Assembly: GCA_002964805.2 (NCBI GenBank)
Contig: PUDQ02000003.1
Location: forward strand, 4,617,149 to 4,681,148
Length of the DNA stretch: 64,000 nucleotides
Direction of reading: 5' to 3'
Source: Trametes villosa
Lineage: Eukaryota; Basidiomycota; Agaricomycetes; Polyporales; Polyporaceae
The number at the start of each line of letters is the position of its first letter. Within the stretch, counting starts at the first letter, position 1. This document shows, in pieces, positions 54,249 to 64,000 of this stretch. A model generated the notes under the pieces. The model did no database searches. It saw nothing but the letters and a program-made list of their open reading frames with translations, and was not told the DNA's origin. A program made the translations under genes and the position numbers.

Positions 54249-54978
54249 AACTCCTGCTTCCTGGCAGCATATGTATTATCAGGGTTTGCTTCGGAGGGAC
54301 CAGGTGTTCCAACTCACATTGTTGATTAACTTCTATCCTGACTCGCAATGAATCAGCGTTGTAGAGTGCGATGCGGACGACGACGACGATGGAAAAGGCG
54401 AAGTGGACTTTTATTATTATCTGTACGGGAAGGGGGTCGCATTCCAGCGAGGACTATCCACATCGAACGTGCAAATAGTCGACGAACCGCCGGAACGCAA
54501 GGAGGTATGGAGGGGTGTCGCGTAACGTATCGTAGCTCTCTGTGAAGGGCGTGGGGTGTGCGTGGTCTCGGTCAAGGGCAAGAGCGTACAGCAAATAAGG
54601 CGGATAGAGGGGCGCGGGACGGGGGGGCAAGGGCAAGGGCAAGGGCAAGGGGAGGCGGGGGAGGGGGAGGTAGTGGGACGGAGGCGAGGGGGAAGTATAA
54701 CAGATATGCAACACAAACGATGCGCTCTAGATGATATATGCAAAGTGCGGAACACGGAATCCAATGCGGGGGTGTGCGAATAGTTGTAAGTATAAACATG
54801 CGAAGGGGTAGAGGGTGGTGATCCAGCAAGTGCGCCGGCGCGGCAGGGTCGCGGGGGCGGCAGCCACAGCGCCCGAGGTATGCGCGCCGGCATCCAAGAA
54901 TGTTCCTCTCCGTCCGCCAAAGTCCGTTCCAGGTTCCAGTTCCAAGAATGCGTAGGAGCCGTCGTGCGTCGTAGGTCA
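54249..54978. other. 3' region between convergent genes with a G-rich repeat
   Basis: No supported gene. Low-complexity antisense frames here are Pro/Leu-rich and arise from the C-rich strand. Includes the G-rich tract annotated separately. Confidence 0.4.
54622..54672 (+). repeat. GGGCAA tandem repeat with further G-runs
   Basis: GGGGGGGCAA is followed by three GGGCAA units, then GGGG, CGGGG, GAGGGGG and similar runs. At least five G-runs of three or more are spaced by 3-7 nt, fitting a G-quadruplex pattern on the plus strand. It lies about 300 bp beyond the stop codon of the minus-strand gene 54979-58363. Confidence 0.65.
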
Positions 54979-57900
54979 TCACACCGGGTGCCAGTCCGAC
55001 CCGTGCGTATAGTGCTCCATCGCGCCCCACGTCGTCTGCGTCCGCCCAGAGCTGCTCGTGCCGCTCCCGACGGTCGCGGGCCCTGTGACAAACGACTGCG
55101 GCGCGGTGCTGATGTCGGGCATGCTCTCCTGGTGGGTGGGCTCGCGGCCCGCGATGGGCATCCCGCCGCGCTCGGTGGCCACGCTGACCAGCGAATGCTG
55201 CTCCGATGGCGCCTGCGAGATCGTCGACCGCGCGGTGTGCAGTTCCGGCTGCGAGCCGTCCGAGCCAGATCCAGGTTGCGAAGACGGCAGAGGTACATCC
55301 GCCTCAGCGATGTCTGAGATATCGTGCACAGCCTCTTCGGCGCGCCATTGTTCACGCAAGGGGTGACCGAACGTGTGGTTTTCCGGGCTGCTGAGCACCG
55401 CTTCCGATGAGGTCGACGCATACGGCGAATCCGAGAGCCGTACGAGCGAGTTCGTACGCGATCGCACGAGGTCGAGCGACGAGCGCGACGCAGCGCCGAG
55501 CGACTGGATGAACGACTGGGCGCGTGAGCGAGCGGACTCCGAGCCAGTGCCAGACGTCGTCCGCGAGCGCGAGTTCGAGCCCGAATGCGAGTGCGACGCG
55601 CCCGAGCCAGACCGCGAGCCATTCGCACGCCGGTGCAGCGAGAGCGCGCTACCGCGGTGGCGCAGATTGACGAGGGATGCGCGCGGACTCGGCGCAGCGG
55701 ACAGCAGGCCGACGCTGTCCTGCTGCTCAGCCTCTTCGATCGAACCTTCTGCCTCAGGGACGTCCATGAGGCTGTCGTCCGGCTCATACTCCCCATCGGA
55801 GCTCTCGAACGAGCCAATCGGGATCGGCCCGAAGTTCGCGGAGGGGTCCGTCGCCATGCTTTCTGTGCGTGTGCGGGCGCGTGGCCGGCCTGCAGGGAAG
55901 ACGACAGGCGAGGGCGACCCGGGGGACGAGGGCAGGGTTGGCACCGTTCCTGCTCTTGCTCTCCGGTGCACCTGGGGATGCCGCGGAGGCATGGGAATAC
56001 CGCTCCCGCTGAAGCTCGAGTTCAATGGGCTCGGCCCGTTCGAGCTGTTCGACCGAGGTGAGTGCGAGTCTGTCGATTCGATGTTCCCGGTGGACTGCGT
56101 GGAGCGCGAGTTGCGGGTCGAGCGCGACGGCGTTGACCGCGACTGCGTCGAGTACGGCGTCGAGTGCGTATGCGGCGTCATCTGCGAGGACGATACGCTC
56201 CCCCTTGGCCGGCGGAACTGGAAAGGATACCGAGAGACGACTGGCCGACCGAGGCTGGACATCGAGCCTGAGGTACGCCTCTCCGATGACGGGACCTCGC
56301 TCTCCTCTTCCTCTTCCTCCTCACCTTCCTCCTCCTCCTCTTCCTCTTCCTCGCCTTCATGATGTTCGCTGCTCTCCGCGTGTACCTCCTTCTCCTCGAT
56401 CTCGGGCGAAGGCGGGAAGGGCACGACGTCTTCAGAAGAGACCTGCGCGCCATATCCCGTGAACGGATACGGCAGCTTCATGAGGGGGCCACTCGGGTCC
56501 GCACTCTGCTTCTCCCTTGCCTGCACAACCGGCGCCGGGGGGACGATGCTCGTGCGCTCGGGCTCAGCCTTCACCTTCCCGGCAACCTTTTCGTCGACCT
56601 CCAGCTCCGGCGTGTGCCTCGGGCTCTCAAAGAGCTCCCCAGATAGCACACCCCGTCGCGCGGCATGCGGGGTGGACGGTATGCCTACCGCGGCGAAGAT
56701 GCGCTCCATACCCTCGATCGGGACCGAGGGCTCTCGTGAGGGTCCCTCCTTGCTGAGGGCCGATGGTCCGCGAGTGGGCTTCGTCGTAAGGCAGAAGTCG
56801 TATGCGTCTTTGATGCGCAGGATCGTGCACTCCTTCCATGACCACGGGAGGGGGTCGAGGTCGGAGAGGTTATCGTGGTAAACCGAAGCCGTTTTCTCCG
56901 CATCCTCCTCTTCCCAGCGGTACCGTGGGCCACACAGACCGGCGCAGCCCTGCCCGCTGACAACCCAAAGACCGATCCTGCGTAGGACATCATTAGCTGC
57001 GCGCGAACGGAGGAGTAATAGGGACGCACCAGCTGATCAAGAGAACGAGGATGCGCCAAGCCGTCCATACAGCGTTGGCGATGAGCACACCCCGGGCGTA
57101 GTTCGTCAGCGTCTCGTCGGAGGCGCGGAAGAACGTGCCGTCTCTGCGGCCGATGCCTGCATCCGCAAGCGCAACAGCGCCTGGTTGGGGGGAGGAGAAC
57201 GCAAAGAGTAAAGCAAGCGACAACGCCGCACGCGGCATCAAGAGCGCAACCGTGGGCAGGTTCTGAGAGTAGAAGTAGAAGGTCTCCGCGAGGCCATCCC
57301 GAAGGCCGCCGTGCTCTCCAAAGAAGGCGGAGAAGCGGATATAGTACATGAAACAGAAGTTCAAATAAGAAGACATGGCGGCGAAGGTGAACGCGGAAGA
57401 GGAGAAGTAGATGGGAAGCACCAGAGGGCGCTCTAAACCAGGTTAGTTACATGTCAGTTCCGGAGCAGGCAGGAGTGAACGTCGAGGGTACTCACTGACG
57501 CGCCACCGGCGAATGAAGGAGTAGACGATCTCATACACAACGAATACCGCGACGATCCACGCAAACCAGCATGCAATATACGCCGCAGCGGCGAGTGCCC
57601 AGTTGCGACCAGAACCGGGGATACCGGGTGCTTCGGGGTTTGGATGCATGGCGACCCTGCAAGAAGTTAGCGCGATCGGGGTAGGGTAGCGGCGTACTCA
57701 CAGGAGCAATATGAATACAGCGTTGAAGTCGAAGAAGGTCTGCAGGGGGATGTGCGCGAAGACGAATACAGGGAACAGGTAGTAGAACACGCGCATCTTC
57801 CAGGAAGGGTTGCGCAGAAGTTCCAGGTTCAGGGCGTGCGTCCGGAACCTAGGCCTTGGTAGCTGGCCCTCGAGCCCGCCAGAAGATATCAAGGTCGGGG

Positions 57901-58363
57901 TGAGGGCAGCCGTTGTCGCGCGCGACCATACGCGGGCGTGGGCGGCGCCGGAGAATGCGCGCGATTGCTCGGTGGGTTCTCGGCGAGGCTCCTTCTCCGC
58001 CTGAGACGCACTCTGCAAGCTGACAATGCGCACCGATCGTGGCGTTGGCTTCCGGCCCACAGGAATGACGGGGGAGCTGCTGGAGCTGGGACCGGCTTCG
58101 GCGAACATGCCCGCGACCGACGACTGCAGAGTCGACTGAGGAGGAGGGGGCGGAGGTCGCTTGGGGAGCCAGGACGGATAACCCTCTGAACTTGACGAGA
58201 CGCCCTGGGGGGACTGGGGGGTGGACGAATGTGCCTCAGAACCGGCGGTTGGTCCGTGCGCGCGCTGCCTCGAGTGATCAGTGTCGGCTCCCGAGCTCGG
58301 TCTTGACGAGGATTTCGGAGAGGGCGACTCCGGAGTAGATGAATCGTACTGTTGTCGTGACAT
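54979..58363 (-). CDS. Multi-pass membrane protein with long disordered tail, unknown
   Basis: Four exons join in phase: 58363-57702, 57656-57496, 57432-57030 and 56977-54979, 1,074 residues. A Ser/Pro-rich N-terminus (about 190 residues, including a poly-Pro run) precedes five hydrophobic segments between about 195 and 415, such as VFYYLFPVFVFAHIPLQTFF, AAYIACWFAWIVAVFVVYEI, YFSSSAFTFAAMSSYLNF and NAVWTAWRILVLLI. Then comes a cytosolic-like segment (RYRWEEEDAEKT, WSWKECTILRIKDAYDFC) and over 550 residues of low-complexity sequence, with an almost pure Glu run near 620 and many Ser-Arg and Ser-Thr repeats. It resembles a conserved uncharacterised fungal membrane protein; no function can be named. 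Confidence 0.8.
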
Positions 58364-58638
58364 AGCCGTAGATTATGTGGAGAGGAACCATGCAAAGTCA
58401 GTAAAATAGCCGGGCGAGGAAAGTCCGTGGAGAGATTGGCGGAGGTCTCGCGCGGGGGGAGAGGCAGCGTGGAGGGAACAGCACGCCGAGCTGAGAACAG
58501 GCTCCTGGGTGCTACTGCTGCTGAGGGCCGTGAACGCGAGGGCCTCGTGTCGTGACGATGGGCAGCCTCGTGTTGAGCGAGCAGAGGGACGCGCGACAGA
58601 AACTCGCACGACGCAGGCGCGTCGACAATATCAACGAC

Positions 58639-58926
58639 TTACCAAAAGAGGAAGCCCTTCTTAGCCGGCGGACCTGACCGGGATTTGCCTCCGCGTCTCT
58701 TATCCTCCCAACTTGCTTCCGTTCCGGTGTTCCTGGTTGACTCTGGCAACCGCAAAAACAAGGCGCAAAGAATAACGAGCGTGACGACAGTTAGGACTAG
58801 AAAGCAAAGGAGCGACGATGGTGACGAGCGCAGCGTAAGTCCAGAGATGATGGTTAACGATAAAGGTGTGTCCTTACGTGGATTTACGCAACCCGCCTTT
58901 CTATTCCGTTGCCATGTCAATGGCAC
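58639..58926 (-). CDS. Possible small single-TM protein
   Basis: 95-codon ORF with one clear TM segment (LLCFLVLTVVTLVILCALFL) followed by a polar, basic tail (EDKRRGGKSRSGPPAKKG, ending FLFW and stop). The amphipathic layout is unlike random antisense frames. The first Met and the N-terminal 25 residues are doubtful, and the stop overlaps a good GTAAGT donor. It could instead be an exon in the 5' region of the gene 54979-58363, although an in-frame stop just before that gene's ATG argues against a fused protein. Confidence 0.3.
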   Translation of the reverse strand: MPLTWQRNRKAGCVNPRKDTPLSLTIISGLTLRSSPSSLLCFLVLTVVTLVILCALFLRLPESTRNTGTEASWEDKRRGGKSRSGPPAKKGFLFW

Positions 58927-61182
58927 CGGCGTTCATCGTGGTTTGCACATTACAGACCATGCAGGAGTCTGCTGTGAGCCACGCAGAATCCTGCATAGTT
59001 GTTGAACAGCCCATGGACCATACCGCGTGGTATGGACCTCGAATCGCTGGAACCGGTCTCTTGAGCTGGGTAAGCCCAAGTGACATGCTTCAGGACCGGC
59101 ATGGGTTCGCAACAAACCCCCAAGTATGCATATAGCCAGGAAATGAGTATGTGTGCGTCATTGTACCGCCTGAAAACTGATGGTCAGCGCCAAAATACTG
59201 GCAGTGGTCAGAGGACTCACCACTGGACCGCCTCCCGCAAAATCTGCCGGAGGTCGTCCGGAGGGTGCGTAAGGGCCTCGCAAGGTGTTGCTACATATAT
59301 ATGCGTCAATGCCTGCGCATGGAAGCATGTTCGCTGCCATGGGTAGAGGGTACCCAGCACGTGTACGCGCAGAAGTGCTAAATGAAACCATGACGCACCG
59401 ACGAATGCACGATCGGTCCCTTCGGGGGAGCGTGGATGCAGCATGTATGCTCTATTGCGAGACTCCGTGTCTTGGCTTGGTATGCTCCGCGTAACTCACG
59501 AGGTGTTCTTGAGACCTTGCGGACTGCTGGGATAAGGCCCCGGGCCTGAGGTCTCGGACGGCGGGCGGTATGCGGTGATTGTCGCATACAGAGTGTGATA
59601 GTGGCGGTCGAGAAGAGGGGGGCAAATGGCGACGAGTTCTGAAGTTGCGAGCTTATATATGTGTGCGTACCCCTATGTGACATTGTGAGCGAATGGCAGA
59701 AATGACGTCGAGGAGAAATTCCGGAAGAGGCAAGTCCCAGGCCTTTTCGGGAATCCCATGCACTGCAACCGCGTCAATGTAAACCATATCTTACTATCCA
59801 CGCGAAGCCTACCCTGGGAATACCAACCCAATGGCTCTGATTGAAGTGAGTTCAATAATGAGATTGGACCACTTGGATTATGAGCTGTTCAGAAGTCCTT
59901 GGAGCGATGCGCCCCCTGCCCCGTATGGTGGGTTGTGCCATCCCCCACCCGCGCCCCACCAGCTCGCAGCTCTCGCCGGGATTTCCTGCGGCAGTCGGCT
60001 AGTAGAGTTAACAACATCGAGGAGATGAGCTCAGCGCTCGTGCTGCTGCAAGCTTAACACTCGCTTCCCTCTTCAGAAATCTTTGACTGAGACGAGCGAC
60101 GCAACTTTTGGGGGCCAGGTACAAAAAGGTGCGCCCTCGGACCCAGATTGCGCTGTAAGACGCCCGATAGCTCTATATACCCCACGGCTCTTTCATTCCA
60201 TGTGTACGACTTTTCGAGTGAATGGAAATGATTACAATTGGCAAAAGTCGGTTCGTGGTCATTCTGCGAAGTTAAACTTGTCATCGGCGAGTCTATACCT
60301 ACGTCACACAGTTTTGCCAGGGCAAAAAAAACGTGCACGGGCGATCGGTATGGCACCGAGCAGAGTCTAGGTCGTCAGGTGCTACACAAGAGCGGAAGGG
60401 ATGCACCCGGAGCTCGTTAAATTCACATGCAGTGCCAGACGACGCCGCAGAACTACGTACAACATTGTATGTGCCCGTGTAGCGTAAGGGTCCAAATCTC
60501 ATTACTCCAATCCACCATATAACCTGGAGGCTTCTCAGTAAGTGTTTTCATTTTTAGCATGCGCGGCACTGGGGAAAGGCGCATAACGCAAACGTGCTCT
60601 GCCTATACACCTGTATGCCACCATGTTGATCCCATGCGGCGAATGTACCAAACCCCGCCGACAGACGGGTATGCAGGTTCAGTCTCACCCTTGTTTTCTA
60701 GTGTACTATGATTGTTTTTTTCATATCCTTTGTTGGATCGTGCTGGCCGCTGTCAGGAGAGTCGGAGCATCCGCCTGAACACTACGCCTGCCTTATTCGG
60801 ACACGCGCTACCCCACAAGCGTTTCGTACGGCAGATCCCCGCTGCAGCTACCACCACTATCGTCATCCTCAGCGTACTCTACATCGCACATCTACTTTCC
60901 TTCCATCGCCATTTGGCTTAGCATCGCTTCCAAACACACCACTGCGGAAGGCAGTTGCCTTCTAGCATCGTGCCGACACTCCTAGATATCCCGACCGGCA
61001 CCAACCTCCACAACCCCTGGCGTCGCTGAGATATCTCCCCCAAGGCTCTCTCCAGGGCGTGTCATATAAACCTATTATTATCCGTAACTCCGTTCCTCCG
61101 ACCCTTAAGCTTCACGACGGCTAACTCCAAATCTAAGAGCTTCGCGATCTCTCTCCCCTAACCCCTCCCACCCCACATTTGC
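58927..61182. other. Gene-poor region
   Basis: About 2.2 kb with only short ORFs (108 codons or fewer), none with a recognisable domain or consistent splicing. The last 250 bp are C/T-rich (CTCTCTCCCCTAACCCCTCC just before the ATG at 61183), as in many basidiomycete promoters. Confidence 0.45.
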
Positions 61183-64000
61183 ATGGTGCACCGACCGTCC
61201 GACTCGCGGCTACTCGCCAACCTCCTCAGCCATGAGAAGGACTACTCGAAGCATCTTTCTGTACTCCTCGACTACTCCCAGTCCTCCCTGGCCTCGTTCT
61301 CGGCTTATGCTGCGGCATGCGCGCCCCCTACGTCCCAGGTCATCATAGCCGTGGCGGGTGCGCTGGCAGGTGCGGATGACGCGCTGCGGAACTACGCGGG
61401 CGCGGTGGAGCGGTGGCAGGAGCAGCTGAAGGCGTTGAAGGACATGGAGGACGACGTCGGGAACATCATGCGCGATAGGGAGATTCTGTGAGTCCGCCCT
61501 AGCTCAGACGAGGCTTCAGCAGGCTCAACTATCTCTACAGCGTGACCCGTCTTATCAAGGCGTCGAAGCAGCAGAAGCCCGCTCGAGACTCTGTCCTCGG
61601 AGGGTCGCCTTCGGGCTCCAGCTTGAGCATCACAAAGCCGGAGGTGCACGTTGGCCAGAAGCTGTCCACCGCTCAGGCGGAACTACAGGCCTGCGAGGCG
61701 CACCTCGCCTCAAAGGAGCAAGAACTCAACGTGTTCCGTACACACACCATCAAGTCGGGCCTCCAGGCGCGCTGTAGGGTGATGGCGGAATGCGGTTGGG
61801 CGTGGGGAGAGATGGGAAAGGAGGGCATCCGCGCATTGGACACCTTGGATATGGCAAATGGACACGGTACGTTGCGAACACATCATCATTTGCATTACGC
61901 ACATTTTCTGCCCGTGTTGGAAGGCTCTGCCGGATGACTCTGTGTCAGCAGTTACATCCTTTGCTCGCGTCGCATCTGGAACTGACGTGTATGATCCACA
62001 GGCAGCCCCTTCGCGTATCCCTATCTGCACAAGCCTCTCCCCGGACACGACCAAGCCGGTTCTGACATCTCTTCCATAGCACCATCGCAATCCGCCTCGC
62101 AGATCGGACATTCCTCTGGGCAAAGCACGCTAGTCGACCCTCCATGGCGTCCTTCCTCGCCGCTTACGGTACCAACTCCGCCGAAACCGTACACTCTACA
62201 GATACCCCCTGCGCACTCTATCGGCGAGTACGTCCTGCCGAATGGAACAATACGACACGCAACTATCGAAGAAGAGCCCGGAGGCGGTAGCAGTGCAGAG
62301 GAAGACGACACAGCTGTCCGCACTGAAGTACACGAGAACCCGCGCTTCAGCAAGGGTAAACCCAAGTCAAAGGCCGCCTCTCCCGCCCCCACCCCCGCTC
62401 CTGCTTCCGCATCTCGTCACGTCGCGTTCTCGCTCCGGGGACCTAAGACGTCAACGAGCGACAGCGTGCTCAGCGAGTCGTCATCGATGCGCGGAGGCTC
62501 CCCGACGAAGAAGAAGAAGCGCTCCGGGTCCATGCTCGGCAACCTTGCTGCCCTGTTCCACGTCGGGAGCTCCCGCGCTGACGCAGACGACTCCGCGCGC
62601 ACGTCCCCTTCGAAGACACACGGGCGGTGGAACACGCGCATCGACAGGAACCTCGCGTCGGTGCGGCGCGGGGACAGCTCCGATGACGAGGGGCCGACGC
62701 TGTCGCATTCCTACGCCCCACGGACCGACTCTCCGGGGCCGATCCTCCTGAACTCCCCGGTGAAGGGTTCTCCGGGCGAAGGTGATGCTCACAGACTGAA
62801 GAAACGCTCCTTAAAGCGCGGGTCCGTGCAAGCCCCATCCCCCGCGCGACACGCCAACGCGGACAAGGGCTACGCAAGCGACACTGTGACCGAGTCCGTG
62901 AGCAAGGCGCGTGCGCGCAGCGGTAGAGAGAAAGCGCACTCCAACCCGTCGGAGACAGGCGTCAAAGGCTCGCTGAAGACCTCGACGCCGAAGCCCAGCG
63001 AGGCAGGCCCCAGCGGAGCGCGCCTGAAGAAGACCCCCAACGGAGCGCTGACGCTGCTCTCCGAGGGCGGGCCGTCGCTGTCTCGGAACTCGTCGATCTC
63101 GAAGCAGTCGATCGTGAGCTCCGCGAGTGCGCCCGTGCGGACGAGCTCGGTCCCTCACGTCGCGAACCCGTCCCCGCTCGGCCGCCAGGGATCGATGTCC
63201 CGCAAGCGCACCGCGTCCTTGAATGTTACCCCGAACGCTGGCGGGAGCCCGGCTACGCCGACGAAGCACAAGCGCACGGTATCGACGTCCGCGGCGCCGA
63301 CGCCCACGCGCGCTAACGGCGAGCCGAGCCTCATGAGCATCGTCGAGGGCATATCGCGCATCAACAAGGACGCGGCGGTGAAGCAGGACCCTAATCGCCT
63401 CCTCGTCGTGCCCAAAGCCCCGGGGCCAGTGAATATCACCATTGAGGACGCCATGGCGGAGACCAGTTCGGTGGCAAAGCAGCAGTCGGAGGGTTCGGCG
63501 ACACCGCGGCCGCGCCCGAAGAAGGAGGGCACGTCGGAGGCGCAAAATTACAGGAACTCGTTACTCATGTCCGCGTCCGTCTCCGCGCCGTCGCTCCCGA
63601 TCGCCACCGCTAGCCAGCCGAAGCCACTCCCCGCGAAGATGCCTCTCCGCTCTGCATTGCGGAACGCCAGCCGGACGCCCTCTCCCAATCCGCCTTCGCC
63701 TCAGCCCCTGCCCCAACGCCCGACTATCGCGGCTGCAAATGGAAGCGCCTCTGTGACGCCCCGCCCGAGCGAGACGCTGACGGTGCTCCGCCCCGATCTC
63801 ATGTCGAAGCGCCGGGAGAGCGACGTCAGCTCGATCTCGTCGTACGCGACCGGGCGCGAAGCGTTCGACGACGAGCCGTCTCCGCCGCCATCCCCGACTC
63901 TCCCTCCGCCGCCGCCTCCCCCGCACGACGACGTCGCCGGGAGCGAGGTGTCCAACTCGACGACCTCTACGGCCTCCCCGCCGGTGCGCCGGAAGAGTGT
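61183..64000 (+). CDS. Coiled-coil (BAR/IMD-like?) protein with long disordered tail, partial
   Basis: Three exons join in phase: 61183-61487, 61541-61866 and 62002 to beyond the window end. At least 875 residues are visible. Residues 1-225 are predicted helical, with heptad-like patterns (LLANLLSHEKDYSKHL, LKALKDMEDDVGNIMRD, VTRLIKASKQQ, AQAELQACEAHLASKEQELN), suggesting a coiled-coil bundle such as a BAR/IMD fold; this is inference from pattern only. The rest is Ser/Pro/Lys-rich and disordered, with many possible kinase sites (SPTKKKKRSGSM, SRKRTASLN), the motif LMSIVEGISRINKDAA, and a poly-Pro run near the end. It could be a membrane-curvature or cortical scaffold. The 3' end is missing. 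Confidence 0.75.

Noticed and set aside
1..64000. CRISPR arrays, rRNA genes, bacterial operons or viral structural genes
   Set aside because: No spaced direct repeats, no rRNA core sequence and no such proteins were seen; the window reads as fungal nuclear DNA.
1..64000. Mating-type or classical heterokaryon-incompatibility locus
   Set aside because: No homeodomain pair, pheromone receptor of the Ste3 type, HET or NACHT/NLR domain was found; the 7TM protein at 1284-2521 is not of the pheromone-receptor type.

Overview
The window looks like nuclear DNA from an Agaricomycete (mushroom-forming or wood-decay Basidiomycota). Protein genes are dense and GC-rich, and most carry short 45-60 nt GT-AG introns. 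One tRNA is split by an intron. The gene content is typical of that group: many F-box/LRR-like proteins, a basidiomycete-type seven-helix membrane protein, a basidiomycete-type sesquiterpene synthase homologue and ricin-B-like lectins. Protein names below rest on motifs read by eye; no database search was run.

Layout. 0-8 kb: a five-exon 7TM protein (minus), an intron-containing tRNA-Ser(AGA), and an Lsh/DDM1-type SNF2 remodeller (minus). 8.6-20.1 kb is an accessory block. It holds fragments of ricin-B-like lectin genes around a seven-exon two-domain lectin model, then a plus-strand tandem array of four copies of a protein family I do not recognise (C-terminal LPGEPQWFRS-like motif), bracketed by two paralogous minus-strand F-box genes. 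20.9-25.4 kb is a conserved divergent pair: a DPB4/POLE3 histone-fold subunit with an inferred 7-nt microexon, and GPI13/PIG-O. 25.4-28.8 kb is gene-poor and contains two inverted, hairpin-forming repeats 1.1 kb apart. 28.8-29.9 kb is a terpene synthase homologue that has lost both metal-binding motifs.

30.6-41.5 kb is dominated by F-box genes: one single gene, three tandem copies with near-identical spacers, and a shorter F-box-like gene. A rhodanese-domain protein and tRNA-Val(AAC) lie among them. 43.1-46.7 kb has two housekeeping genes: DPH3 (diphthamide synthesis) and MTO1 (mitochondrial tRNA wobble uridine modification). 46.9-53.5 kb has three more F-box genes. 53.8-64 kb has a small unknown basic protein, a 1,074-residue membrane protein with a long disordered tail, a possible small single-TM ORF, a gene-poor stretch, and a large coiled-coil/disordered protein cut by the window end.

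Conserved single-copy genes (remodeller, DPB4, GPI13, DPH3, MTO1) alternate with fast-evolving paralogue clusters (ten F-box genes, lectins, the unrecognised family). The most interesting parts are the unrecognised tandem family between F-box paralogues, the motif-less terpene synthase homologue and the DPB4 microexon.
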